Made by a program: the position numbers and the translations under genes
Shown here: positions 15,369 through 24,277 of the stretch, piece by piece
Position numbering within the stretch: position 1 is the stretch's first letter
Layout of the letters: the number at the start of each line of letters is the position of its first letter
NCBI RefSeq assembly: GCF_023073315.1
Contig: NZ_JADPJH010000034.1
Coordinates: forward strand, 268,143-332,142
Direction of reading: 5' to 3'
From: Bradyrhizobium sp. 1
GTDB taxonomy: Bacteria; Pseudomonadota; Alphaproteobacteria; Rhizobiales; Xanthobacteraceae
Length of the DNA: 64,000 bases
Notes under the pieces: generated by a model
Seen by the model: the letters and a program-made list of their open reading frames with translations, nothing else
Databases searched by the model: none
Told to the model about the DNA's origin: nothing

Positions 15369-18300
15369 TCAGTGGCTGGCCCTTGCGGGAGCATGCGGAC
15401 CATACGTCTCGCCTTCCTCCGCCTTCTCCCTGTCACCCGCGAGCACGCGCTGCACGGAGACGAAGAACACCGGCACCATCAGCAGCGCCAAAATCACCAC
15501 CGCGATCATGCCGCCCATCACGATCGAGCCGAGCGCCTGCTGGCTGGCGCCGCCGGCACCATGCGCAATCGCCATCGGCAGCACGCCGCAGATGAAGGCG
15601 AGGCCGGTCATCAGGATCGGACGGAAGCGCAGGCGGCAGGCCTCGATGGTGGCGTCCACCAGCGGCTTGCCTTCCTTGCGCAGATCCTTGGCGAACTCGA
15701 TGATCAGGATCGCGTCCTTGGCGGCTAGTCCAATGATGGTGATCAGGCCAACGGTGAAATAGACGTCGTTCGGCAGCCCGCGGAGCATGGCCGCGACGAC
15801 GGCGCCGACGATGCCGAGCGGCACGGTCAAGAGCACCGCGAGCGGAATGGTCCAGCTCTCGTAGAGCGCGGCGAGGCACAGGAACACCACGAACACCGAC
15901 AGCGCCAGCAGGAACGGCGCCTGCGAGCCCGACAGCTTTTCCTGGAGCGACTGTCCGGTCCATTCATAGCCGAAGCCACGCGGCAGTTTTCCAGCGAGCC
16001 GCTCCATCTCGGCAATGGCGTCGCCCGAGGTGAAGCCGGGCCTGGCTTCACCGGAGATGCGCACCGCCGGATAATAGTTGAAGCCGGCGATCTGCGTGGG
16101 ACCACGCGCCCATTCCACCGTGGCGAAGGACGAGAACGGCACCAGCTGGCCGCGGCTGTTCTTGACGTTGTAGTTGAGGATGTCCTCGGTCCGCATGCGG
16201 TCGCGGGCATCCGCCTGCACCACGACGCGCTGCATGCGGCCGCGGTTCGGGAAGTCGTTGATGTAGTTCGAGCCGAGATTGGTCGAGATGGTGTTGTTGA
16301 TGTCCTCGAAGGTGACGCCGAAGGCGCCGGCCTTCTCGCGGTCGATCATGAGGTTGACCACGCCCGCCTCGGGCAGACCTTCGACATAGACCTTCTGCAG
16401 CACCGGGCTCGCATTGGCCTCCGCGATCAGCTGGTCGGCGGCGCGCATCAGCGCCGGATAGCCCTTCTGGCCGCGGTCCTGCAGACGGAACGAGAAGCCG
16501 GAAGAGTTGCCGAGATTGTCGATCGGCGGCGGCTGCAGCGCCGAGATTTTTGCGTCGCGGATCGACGCCCCGAGATCACGGTTGATGTCGGTGACGATTG
16601 CGGCAGCCGAATCCTTCGGCCCGCGTTCCGACCAGTCCTTCAGCGTGATGAAGGCCTGCGCGGTGTTCATGCCCTGGCCGGAGAAGCTGAAGCCGGTGAG
16701 GAAGGTGACGTTGTCGACGCCCGGCCGCTGCGCCAGATATTTTTCCACCTTCTCGATCACGGCTTCGGTGCGGCCGTAGGACGAATCCGACGGCGTCTGC
16801 ACGTCGGTGGTGACGAAGCCCTGGTCGTCGACGGGCAGGAAGCCGCCGGGCAAATTGACGAACGCCCAGGAGAGACCAACCAGCAGCGCGACATAGACCA
16901 GCATCAGCCGTCCGGTGCGCCTCAGCGAGAAGCCGACGGTGCGGGAATAGCCTTCTTTGCCGCCTTCGAGCATGCGGTTGAACCAGCCGAACACGCCACG
17001 CCTGGCATGGCCGTGGCCGGCCGTGACGGGCTTGAGCAAGGTCGCGCACAGCGCCGGCGTCAGCGACAGCGCGAGGAAGGCGGAGAAACCGATCGCCGCG
17101 ACCATGGTCACCGAGAACTGGCGGTAGATGATGCCGACCGAGCCGGGGAAGAACGCCATCGGCACGAACACCGCCATCAGCACCAGGGTGATGCCGATGA
17201 TGGCGCCTGATATCTGCGACATCGCCTTGCGTGTCGCTTCCTTCGGCGGCAGCCCCTCCTCGCTCATGATGCGCTCGACATTTTCGACCACGACGATGGC
17301 GTCGTCGACGAGGATGCCGACCGCGAGCACCATGCCAAACATCGAGAGCATGTTGATGGAATAGCCGGCGAGCAGCAGCACCGTGCAGGCGCCGAGCAGC
17401 GCCACCGGCACCACGATGGTCGGAATGATGGTGTAGCGGATGTTCTGCAGGAACAGGAACATCACCACGAACACCAGCACGACGGCTTCGAGCAGCGTCG
17501 TCAGCACCTTCTTGATCGAAGCCTCGACCACGGGCGTGATGTTGTAGGGGATCTCGTAGGCGATGTTGGCCGGGAAGAAGCGCGACAGCTCCTTCATCTT
17601 CTCCTCGACCGCGCCTGCGGTCGCCAGCGCATTGCCGGTCGGCGACATCAGCACGGAGAGACCCGCGGTCGGCTTGCCGTCGAGCCGCGTGTTGAACTGA
17701 TAGCTGAGGCCGCCGACCTCGATGCGCGCGACATCGCGCAGCCGCACGGTCGAACCATCCGCGTTTGCGCGCAGGATGATGCTGCCGAATTCGTCCGGCG
17801 AGGAGAGCTGGCCCTTGACCAGCACCAGCGCGGAGGTGCGCTGGCTCGATGTCGACGGCTCGGCGCCGATGCTGCCCGAGGCGACCTGCGCGTTCTGTGC
17901 GGCGATGGCCTTGTTGACGTCGTCGGCGGTCAGCCCATAGCCGACGAGCTTGGCCGGATCGACCCAGACGCGCAAGCTGCGCTCGGTCGAATAGAGCGTG
18001 GCGCGGCCGACGCCGGGGATGCGGCGGATTTCGCCGAGCACGTTGCGGATCATGAAGTCGCCCAGCCCAACCTCGTCGAGGCTGCCGTCGGTCGAGCTCA
18101 GCGTGATGATCTGAAGCACCGCGCTCGAGGCTTCCTCGACCAGGATGCCCTGTTGCATCACCGCTCGCGGCAGCCGCGCCTCGACGCGCTTGATGCGGTT
18201 CTGCACCTCCACCGAGGCGTCGTTGGTGTTTGTGCCCGGCTGGAAATTAGCGATGATCTCGACCTGACCGAGCGAGTCGCTGGTCGATTCGAAATTGAGG

Positions 18301-18524
18301 ATGCCGGAGGCGCCGTTGAGCTCCTCCTCGATCAGCCGCGTGACGCTGTTGTAGAGGTTTTCGGGTGAGGCGCCGGGATAGCTGGTCGAGATCGAGATCG
18401 AAGGCGGCGCGATGATCGGATATTGCGCGATCGGCAGCAGCGGGACCGAGATCGCACCGATCAGGCAGATGAACAGCGCGACGACCCAGGCGAAGATCGG
18501 CCTGTCGATGAAGAAGCTCGCCAT
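15369..18524 (-). CDS. RND multidrug efflux permease (AcrB/MexB/HAE1 family)
   Basis: Inner-membrane proton/drug antiporter of 1051 residues, the usual length. The N-terminus is typical (MASFFIDRPIFAWVVALFICLIGAISVPLLPIAQYP). The proton-relay aspartates are in VGILVDDAIVVVENVERIM (TM4) and the essential lysine in GLAAKDAILIIEFAKDLRKEG (TM10). Two large periplasmic loops are present. The adaptor gene lies 6 bases upstream, so the two form one operon. No outer-membrane TolC-type gene and no TetR regulator is next to it; the pump presumably uses a channel encoded elsewhere. The substrate cannot be inferred. Confidence 0.96.
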   Translation of the reverse strand: MASFFIDRPIFAWVVALFICLIGAISVPLLPIAQYPIIAPPSISISTSYPGASPENLYNSVTRLIEEELNGASGILNFESTSDSLGQVEIIANFQPGTNTNDASVEVQNRIKRVEARLPRAVMQQGILVEEASSAVLQIITLSSTDGSLDEVGLGDFMIRNVLGEIRRIPGVGRATLYSTERSLRVWVDPAKLVGYGLTADDVNKAIAAQNAQVASGSIGAEPSTSSQRTSALVLVKGQLSSPDEFGSIILRANADGSTVRLRDVARIEVGGLSYQFNTRLDGKPTAGLSVLMSPTGNALATAGAVEEKMKELSRFFPANIAYEIPYNITPVVEASIKKVLTTLLEAVVLVFVVMFLFLQNIRYTIIPTIVVPVALLGACTVLLLAGYSINMLSMFGMVLAVGILVDDAIVVVENVERIMSEEGLPPKEATRKAMSQISGAIIGITLVLMAVFVPMAFFPGSVGIIYRQFSVTMVAAIGFSAFLALSLTPALCATLLKPVTAGHGHARRGVFGWFNRMLEGGKEGYSRTVGFSLRRTGRLMLVYVALLVGLSWAFVNLPGGFLPVDDQGFVTTDVQTPSDSSYGRTEAVIEKVEKYLAQRPGVDNVTFLTGFSFSGQGMNTAQAFITLKDWSERGPKDSAAAIVTDINRDLGASIRDAKISALQPPPIDNLGNSSGFSFRLQDRGQKGYPALMRAADQLIAEANASPVLQKVYVEGLPEAGVVNLMIDREKAGAFGVTFEDINNTISTNLGSNYINDFPNRGRMQRVVVQADARDRMRTEDILNYNVKNSRGQLVPFSSFATVEWARGPTQIAGFNYYPAVRISGEARPGFTSGDAIAEMERLAGKLPRGFGYEWTGQSLQEKLSGSQAPFLLALSVFVVFLCLAALYESWTIPLAVLLTVPLGIVGAVVAAMLRGLPNDVYFTVGLITIIGLAAKDAILIIEFAKDLRKEGKPLVDATIEACRLRFRPILMTGLAFICGVLPMAIAHGAGGASQQALGSIVMGGMIAVVILALLMVPVFFVSVQRVLAGDREKAEEGETYGPHAPARASH

Positions 18525-18530
18525 GGCGCG

Positions 18531-19721
18531 CTATTGCACGAGTTGCGCGCGCCGGACTTCCCCAGCCGCGTCGGCCTCGGCCCAGGATTGCGGCTTCACC
18601 TTGTCGCCAGCCGCAAACTTCTGGAAGCCTTCGACAACGACCTTGTCACCGGCTTTCAACCCCTCCGTGACGAACCATACGCCGTCCTGCACCGAACCCG
18701 TGCGTACAGGCTGGACGGCGACACGGTTGTCATCCTTGACGACGAACACCTCGCTGCCGCCGCCGCCGTTGCGCTGGACCGCCTGTTGCGGCACCGCGAT
18801 CGCATCGCTGTCGATGCCCTGCTCGATTCGAACGCGCACATACATGCCGGGCAGCAATTCCCGGTTCGGGTTGGGGAACTCACCGCGCAGTGTCACCTGC
18901 CCCGTATTGGCCTCGACCTTCGCGTCGGAGAACAGAAGCTTGCCGCTCTGCGAATACAGCGCGTTGTCGTCGAGCACGAGTCGCACCTTGGCGGCGTCGG
19001 CCTCGATGCGGTCGAGATCGCCGTTCTCGAAGGCGCGCCGCAATTGGTTCACCTCAGTCACGGACTGCGTGAAATCGGCATAGATCGGATCGAGTTGCTG
19101 AACTGTTGCGAGATTGGTCTCGTTCTGGACGGCGAGCGCGCCTTCGCTGACGAGCGCAGCGCCGACCACGCCATCGATCGGCGCGCGAACCGTCGCATAG
19201 TCGAGGTGAAGCTTGGCGCGCGACAGTTCCGCCTTGCGGCCTTCGACTTCCGCCTTGGCCTGATGCTCTGCCGCAATCGCCTTTTCGTTCTCGGCCTCCG
19301 GTGCAGCGCGCTGGCTGGTGAGTGTCGCGATGCGGCGCGAATGTTGCTGCGCCTGCAGAAGCACTGCCTGCGCCTTGGCGACAGCCGCCTCACTCGCCAT
19401 TACTTCGACCTCAAATGGATGCGGATCAATGCGATAGAGCGGATCGCCCGCCTTGACCTCGCTGCCCTGCCGGAACAGCCGCTCGACAACGATGCCAGAC
19501 ACGCGGGGCCGCACCTCGGCCACCCGCGTCGGCGCGATACGGCCTGGCAATTCGCGCACGACCGAGCGGGGCTGAGGCTTGACCGTGACGATGCTGACGT
19601 CGGGTTCGACGGGTTGCGCCTGGACGATCGCAGAGTTCGATTCATCGCAGCCCGCAAGAAGCGGTGCCGCGACCGCGAGCATTATGGCCATGCAGGCGGA
19701 TCGCGCGTGAAGTGCTGACAT
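18531..19721 (-). CDS. RND efflux periplasmic adaptor (membrane fusion protein)
   Basis: A 396-residue lipoprotein adaptor linking the RND permease to an outer-membrane channel. The signal peptide ends in a lipobox (PLLAGC). The lipoyl/barrel-sandwich halves are at VRELPGRIAPTRVAEVRPRVSGIV and LHLDYATVRAPIDGVVG, separated by an alpha-hairpin (AVAKAQAVLLQAQQHSRRIATL ...). The beta-barrel includes TLRGEFPNPNRELLPGMYVRVRI. It is transcribed first, directly followed by the permease. The 213-base gap on its 5' side, shared with the end of the methyltransferase gene, holds its promoter; I see no clear operator. Confidence 0.95.
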   Translation of the reverse strand: MSALHARSACMAIMLAVAAPLLAGCDESNSAIVQAQPVEPDVSIVTVKPQPRSVVRELPGRIAPTRVAEVRPRVSGIVVERLFRQGSEVKAGDPLYRIDPHPFEVEVMASEAAVAKAQAVLLQAQQHSRRIATLTSQRAAPEAENEKAIAAEHQAKAEVEGRKAELSRAKLHLDYATVRAPIDGVVGAALVSEGALAVQNETNLATVQQLDPIYADFTQSVTEVNQLRRAFENGDLDRIEADAAKVRLVLDDNALYSQSGKLLFSDAKVEANTGQVTLRGEFPNPNRELLPGMYVRVRIEQGIDSDAIAVPQQAVQRNGGGGSEVFVVKDDNRVAVQPVRTGSVQDGVWFVTEGLKAGDKVVVEGFQKFAAGDKVKPQSWAEADAAGEVRRAQLVQ

Positions 19722-19934
19722 AAGGGTAGTCGCCCCGTTCTATCGCTTGGTCTTCCGAAGAAGTTCCGGACAGTCTGATTTGAAAAAGAAAATAAGCGGT
19801 GCTTGCTGCGACGCAATGAAAGTATGGGCGGCTCATTGTCACACGAGCTATCCCATTCAGAAAACGAGCATTTTGGCGAGTCACCGGATCGTGAATCAGG
19901 TTCCATCGCGGCGTGCTGCGACGGAACATCGCAA

Positions 19935-20954
19935 TTACTCGGCGGCCTTCATCCGGTACCGGCTAACGCCCCATTCGGTTCCGTCGGCGTAGCCGAACAG
20001 GCCTGACGTCGCGAGCAAGAACCAGCGCCAGCGCCGCATCCAGATCGCGGTCTCCTCGCCATACACGTTGCGCAGGGAGGATTCGATCGCGTCGCGATGC
20101 GCGTCGACATTGGCGAGCCAGTCGTTGGCGGTGCGTTGATAATGCGTTCCGCTCCAGCACCATTCCTTCTCGATGGCGAGGATGTCGCCGAATTGCCTGA
20201 CGAGGTGATGGCTCGGCATCAACCCTTCCGTGAGGATGTACTGCGCGATCCAGTCCTCACGATTGGCCCGGTCGAGCAGATGGGAGCCGGAACGATGCGT
20301 GACGATGTGCATGAAGAAGCGCCCCTCCGGCGCGAGCCATGACCGCACCCGCGTCATCAGCTTGCGCCAGTTCATGATCTGCTCGAACATCTCGACCGAG
20401 ATGATGCGGTCGAACTGCCCCTCGGGCGCGAACACGTTCATGTCCGCGGTCATCACGCGCAAATTGAGCAACCCGCGCTGTTGCGCCATGTCCTCGACAT
20501 AGGCGCGCTGGCCTTGCGAGTTCGACACCGCCGTGATCTTCGCATGCGGAAATTGCCGGGCCATCCACAGCGACAGCGAGCCCCAGCCGCAACCGAGTTC
20601 GAGGATGGTCTGGCCGTCGGCGAGGCCGGCATGCTCGACGGACTGGCGCAGCGCCTCCTCCTCCGCCTCCTGCAGCGTGCTCGCGTCGGTCTTGTAGAAG
20701 CAGGACGAATATTTGCGGTTGGGGCCGAGCACCTGCGCAAAGAACGAAGCGGGCGCGTCGTGATGTCCGCCATCCGCCTCTCCGGCGATCGGCCGCAGCA
20801 TCATCCGCCCGGCGAAGGCGGCATCGTCGGCCGCACTCAGCGCGGACAGGCGCGTCGCCGATCGGGAGCACAGGCGCTGGATCGCGGCACGGATCACCAC
20901 GTCCGGCAAGGGCACGCGTTCGGCCGTCCCGATGATCGCGGACACGACGCTCAT
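19935..20954 (-). CDS. CFA-synthase-like SAM-dependent methyltransferase
   Basis: A 339-residue class I methyltransferase of the cyclopropane-fatty-acyl-phospholipid synthase family (COG2230). The SAM motif I is TILELGCGWGSLSLWMAR. Later motifs include ITAVSNSQGQRAYVE, FDRIISVEMFEQIMNWRKLM and FFMHIVTHRSGSH. The C-terminal helical part (WSGTHYQRTANDWLANVD ... MRRWRWFLLATSGLFGY) is also family-like. The ATG at 20954 is preceded by AAGGGGG, which decides the start; a longer reading frame to 21218 crosses the divergent gene. The exact lipid substrate is unknown. It is divergent from the MotA-like gene. Confidence 0.88.
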   Translation of the reverse strand: MSVVSAIIGTAERVPLPDVVIRAAIQRLCSRSATRLSALSAADDAAFAGRMMLRPIAGEADGGHHDAPASFFAQVLGPNRKYSSCFYKTDASTLQEAEEEALRQSVEHAGLADGQTILELGCGWGSLSLWMARQFPHAKITAVSNSQGQRAYVEDMAQQRGLLNLRVMTADMNVFAPEGQFDRIISVEMFEQIMNWRKLMTRVRSWLAPEGRFFMHIVTHRSGSHLLDRANREDWIAQYILTEGLMPSHHLVRQFGDILAIEKEWCWSGTHYQRTANDWLANVDAHRDAIESSLRNVYGEETAIWMRRWRWFLLATSGLFGYADGTEWGVSRYRMKAAE

Positions 20955-21159
20955 ATGACCCCCTTGGTCAAAACGCGGGTCCCCATGCAAAGACTCCGAC
21001 CTGAGCCTGCGGAATGCCGATGTTTTGGAAGATACGCAGGTATCAAAGCCCGGTTTCAGCATTGGGTTCCGCACCCGCCCCCCCGAAATCGGCCCATCCG
21101 GCGCTTTTTTTGGGCTGGCGCTGTGCCATAGTGCGCACCGCAAGCAAGTTTCGTAACGG

Positions 21160-22188
21160 ATGATACCGGACATGCCGTCAGGCGCCTCGCCCCGCTCCCC
21201 CATGGACATCGAATACACAAAACTGTCCTCGCCCAGCGTCTTCCTGGTGCGGATGCTGGTTTTTCTGGTGCTGTGCGCCCTGGTGGGCGTGGTGCTCTAC
21301 AAGCAGATCATCCAGGCCTTTTTCGCCAATCCCGGCCTCAACGCCCTGATCGGGGCGGTGCTGTTCATCGGCATCGTGCTGGCCTTCCGCCAGGTGATCC
21401 GGCTCTATCCTGAAGTCTCCTGGGTCAACAATTTCCGCATCGCCGATCCCGGCCTGGCGCCGGCCCGCCACCCCAAGCTGCTGGCGCCAATGGCGATGAT
21501 CCTGGGCGGCGAGCGCACCGGGCGGATGTCGATCACCCAGACCACCATGCGGCATCTGCTCGATTCGATTGCGACCCGCCTGGATGAAGCCCGCGACATC
21601 TCACGCTACATGACCGGCCTGCTGGTGTTCCTCGGCCTGCTCGGCACCTTCTGGGGCCTGATCGAGACGGTCGGCTCGGTCGGCAAGGTGATCGACGGGC
21701 TCAAGGTCGGCGGCGATTCCGGCGCCCTGTTCGACACGCTGAAGGAGGGCCTTGCCGCCCCGCTCGGCGGCATGGGCATCTCGTTCTCGAGCTCGCTGTT
21801 CGGCCTCGCGGGATCGCTGATCCTCGGCTTCCTCGATCTGCAATCGAGCCAGGCGCAGAACCGTTTCTATACGGATCTCGAAGACTGGCTCGCCACCACC
21901 GTGCGCGAATATGGCCACGGCGAAGTGGCGGTTGCCTCCGGTGGCGGCGTTGCCAGCGGCGAGCTTCAGGCCGCCGTCGAGCGGCTGCGCATCGTGCTCG
22001 AGGAAGGCACCGCGAGCCGCAGCACCACCGCATCGATGGCGAGCCTTGCCGAGGCGATCCAGGCGCTGGTCTCGCACATGCGGACCGAGCAGCAGATGAT
22101 CCGCGAATGGGCCGACGGCCAGGGCGAGCAGAACCGCGAGATAAGGCGCTTGCTGGAGCGCATCGCGCGCCAGCCGGAGAAGGGTTAG
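21160..22188 (+). CDS. MotA/TolQ/ExbB-like proton channel protein (non-flagellar)
   Basis: A 342-residue inner-membrane protein with four predicted membrane segments, at about residues 27-50, 58-78, 150-172 and 190-215. The last two carry the MotA/TolQ/ExbB-type sequence LLGTFWGLIETVGSVG and GMGISFSSSLFGLAGSLILG. A helical cytoplasmic tail of about 115 residues follows. The next gene encodes a one-TM OmpA/MotB-type partner, so the two should form an ion-driven stator-like complex spanning to the peptidoglycan. No flagellar, Tol-Pal or TonB genes are nearby. The layout resembles the ZorA/ZorB motor of Zorya but without the Zorya effector genes. The cellular role is unknown. Confidence 0.82.
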   Translation: MIPDMPSGASPRSPMDIEYTKLSSPSVFLVRMLVFLVLCALVGVVLYKQIIQAFFANPGLNALIGAVLFIGIVLAFRQVIRLYPEVSWVNNFRIADPGLAPARHPKLLAPMAMILGGERTGRMSITQTTMRHLLDSIATRLDEARDISRYMTGLLVFLGLLGTFWGLIETVGSVGKVIDGLKVGGDSGALFDTLKEGLAAPLGGMGISFSSSLFGLAGSLILGFLDLQSSQAQNRFYTDLEDWLATTVREYGHGEVAVASGGGVASGELQAAVERLRIVLEEGTASRSTTASMASLAEAIQALVSHMRTEQQMIREWADGQGEQNREIRRLLERIARQPEKG

Positions 22189-22191
22189 GCG

Positions 22192-22318
22192 CTCTCGTGC
22201 CCCGGACGCGACGCAGCGCGAAGCGGTGCGTTGCTGAGCCGGGGCCCAGTGCGAGGTGAGACATGGGTCCCGGCTCTGCGGAGCAGCGTTACACGCTGCA
22301 CCGCGTCCGGGACACGAA
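22192..22318. repeat. palindromic intergenic repeat, family B (copy 2)
   Basis: Begins CTCGTGCCCCGGACGCGACG and ends CGCGTCCGGGACACGA with an internal TGGGTCCCGGCTC arm. It fills the 145-base gap between the two motor-like genes, which are otherwise expected to be co-transcribed. Confidence 0.8.
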
Positions 22319-22333
22319 AGAACGGAGACGAAA

Positions 22334-23362
22334 ATGGCTTTGGCGCGCGGCCGCCGCGGCGATACCTCCTTCAACTACTGGCCCGGATTCGTCGACGCGC
22401 TGTCGACGCTGGTGCTGTCGATCGTGTTCCTGCTGTCGGTGTTCCTGGTCGTGCAGTTCTTCCTGTCGCAGGAGGTCACCGGCAAGGACAAGGCGCTGGA
22501 GCAGCTCAACGCCAAGATCGCACAGCTCAACGAGCTGCTGTCGCTGGAGAAGCTCGGCAAGCTCACGCTCGACGACCAGGTCTCGCAATTGAAAGCCGGC
22601 CTCGCTTCGGCCGAGAGCGAGCGCGATCGCATCAAGGGCCTCTATGAAGGCTTGGCCGCCGCCGGAAACGACGCGCAGGGCAAGAGCTCCGAACTCGGCA
22701 AGGCGCTGGACTCCGAGAAAGCGGTCTCGGCACGGGCGCTGGCGCAGATCGAGGTGCTGAACCAGCAGATCAGTGCGCTCAGGCGGCAATTGGCGGCGCT
22801 GGAAGAGGCGCTGGACGCTAGCGAGAAGCACGACAAGGAATCGCAGAATCGCATTGCCGATCTCGGCTCACGCCTGAACGTGGCGCTGGCCCAGCGCGTG
22901 CAGGAATTGTCGCGTTACCGTTCCGAATTCTTCGGCCGGCTGCGCAAGATTCTCGGCGACCGGCCCGACATTCGCATTGTCGGCGACCGCTTCGTGTTCC
23001 AGTCCGAAGTGTTCTTCGACACCGGACAGGCGACACTGCTGCCCGAGGGCCGCGCCGAGCTCGATACCTTGGCGACTGCGCTGATCGAGCTCGACAAGAA
23101 GATCCCGAACGAGATCCCCTGGGTGCTGCGCGTCGACGGCCATACCGACGTGCGCCCGGTGAGCGGTGCGAACTTCAAGTCGAACTGGGACCTGTCCGCG
23201 GCCCGTTCCATCTCGGTGGTGCAATATCTGGTCTCGCTCGGCGTGCCCGCCCAGCGCCTCGTCGCCGCCGGTTTTGGCGAATTCCAGCCGCTCGACACCG
23301 CCAACACGGAAGAAGCCTACAAGCGCAACCGCCGCATCGAGCTGAAGCTGACGGAGCGGTAG
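22334..23362 (+). CDS. MotB/OmpA-like peptidoglycan-binding stator partner
   Basis: A 342-residue protein with one N-terminal membrane helix (about 18-45), a long coiled coil (about 45-200) and a C-terminal OmpA/MotB domain (about 225-342; VFFDTGQATLLPEGRAELDTLA, LRVDGHTDVRPV, NWDLSAARSISVVQYL, GFGEFQPLDT, KRNRRIELKL). Asp21 at the start of the helix (PGFVDALSTLVLSIVF) is where MotB and ZorB have their proton-carrying aspartate. Together with the upstream MotA-like gene it should make a proton-driven motor anchored to the wall. The coiled coil is longer than in flagellar MotB. The ATG at 22334 follows CGGAGACGAA. The GNAT gene overlaps its stop by one base. Confidence 0.87.
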   Translation: MALARGRRGDTSFNYWPGFVDALSTLVLSIVFLLSVFLVVQFFLSQEVTGKDKALEQLNAKIAQLNELLSLEKLGKLTLDDQVSQLKAGLASAESERDRIKGLYEGLAAAGNDAQGKSSELGKALDSEKAVSARALAQIEVLNQQISALRRQLAALEEALDASEKHDKESQNRIADLGSRLNVALAQRVQELSRYRSEFFGRLRKILGDRPDIRIVGDRFVFQSEVFFDTGQATLLPEGRAELDTLATALIELDKKIPNEIPWVLRVDGHTDVRPVSGANFKSNWDLSAARSISVVQYLVSLGVPAQRLVAAGFGEFQPLDTANTEEAYKRNRRIELKLTER

Positions 23363-23808
23363 TGAGCGCGCTCCACCTCCGCCCTTATCGCGCCGAGGAC
23401 GAAGCCGCCTCCATCGACCTCTGGCATCGCACTTGGCAGCAGGCCTATCCGCAGATCGACTTTGCCGCCCGCCTGGAATGGTGGCGCGAGCGCTGGCGCA
23501 AGGATCTGGTGCCGAAGGCGTCGATCGTCGTCGCGGAAGAGGACGGCGCGCTGACCGGGTTCGTCACCATCGACGGCGACGGTTATCTCGACCAACTCGT
23601 GGTCGATCCGGATCATTGGGGTTCTGACGCAGCACGACTGCTGGTCGAGGAAGCCAAGCGCCTGTCGCCCGCCGGCATCACGCTGCTCGTCAACAAGGAC
23701 AACACCCGCGCCATCCGCTTCTACGAGCACAACGGCTTTGCGCAGGCCGGCGACGATGTGAACCCGACCTCGGGGCGGCCGGTGCTGAAGATGGCTTGGC
23801 GGACGTGA
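23362..23808 (+). CDS. GNAT-family N-acetyltransferase
   Basis: A 148-residue acetyltransferase. The acetyl-CoA-binding region reads VVDPDHWGSDAARLLVEEAKRLSP and the C-terminal motif is NTRAIRFYEHNGFAQAGD. It begins with a GTG that overlaps the stop of the preceding OmpA/MotB-like gene (TAGTG), so it is translationally coupled to the motor-like pair; whether this reflects a functional link is unknown. The substrate cannot be inferred. Confidence 0.88.
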   Translation: MSALHLRPYRAEDEAASIDLWHRTWQQAYPQIDFAARLEWWRERWRKDLVPKASIVVAEEDGALTGFVTIDGDGYLDQLVVDPDHWGSDAARLLVEEAKRLSPAGITLLVNKDNTRAIRFYEHNGFAQAGDDVNPTSGRPVLKMAWRT

Positions 23809-23813
23809 TTCTG

Positions 23814-23846
23814 GCGGGCGTGACGTCTGTCACGTCGCGAGCCCGC
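23814..23846. repeat. hairpin after the GNAT gene
   Basis: GCGGGC and GCCCGC enclose a second stem GTGAC/GTCAC. There is no T-run; it is a possible transcript 3'-end structure. Confidence 0.35.
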
Positions 23847-23893
23847 GGGGTTTGCTACTCGTGGCGGCGATGACAAGCAGATGGAGACGATCG

Positions 23894-24139
23894 ATGCGGC
23901 TGAGCGACCTCGCCAAGGGTTCTTCGGTTTTGCTCGGCGTCATCGTCGCCGGATATCTGTCGACGGCCTATGTCGACCAGCGCTTTGCCACACAGCTCAG
24001 GACGGCGAATGCGCCGGCACCGACGAGCAGCCCTACTCCAGCAAACAGCCCTGCTCCAACAGCCTGCGTCGGTGAGGATGGGAGCTGGAAGAACTGGCCG
24101 TGGCCGAACGTGCCGACGCTTTCGCCGAAGTGCAAATGA
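23894..24139 (+). CDS. small hypothetical membrane-anchored protein
   Basis: An 81-residue protein starting MRLSDLAKGSSVLLGVIVAGYLSTAYVDQ, that is, one hydrophobic N-terminal segment, then a Pro/Thr/Ser-rich linker (NAPAPTSSPTPANSPAPTA) and a C-terminal CVGEDGSWKNWPWPNVPTLSPKC with two cysteines. The ATG at 23894 has GGAGACGATCG just upstream. Not assigned to a family; the two end cysteines may form a disulfide in the periplasm. Confidence 0.6.
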   Translation: MRLSDLAKGSSVLLGVIVAGYLSTAYVDQRFATQLRTANAPAPTSSPTPANSPAPTACVGEDGSWKNWPWPNVPTLSPKCK

Positions 24140-24277
24140 TCTCCGCGAGCGCGGTCGCGGCCGGCGATCCAAGCCAGGGCATTCGCTTAGGGCGAGCGGT
24201 GAGCCTGTCGAGACGGCGGCTTTCCCCAGAGTCGCAAAAGCGGGCTCTGAGCCCGGCTTGAAGCGAAGCAATATTGT

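Noticed and set aside
21095..21120. T-run near 21110 as a terminator
   Set aside because: Seven T follow only a weak imperfect stem and the position is upstream of a gene, not after one.
20955..21218. N-terminal extension of the CFA-like methyltransferase
   Set aside because: The frame stays open to 21218 but overlaps the divergent gene, and the ATG at 20954 has a strong ribosome-binding site.
21160..23362. Zorya anti-phage system
   Set aside because: Only the motor-like pair is present; no ZorC, ZorD or ZorE-like gene lies nearby, so it is reported as an uncharacterised motor instead.
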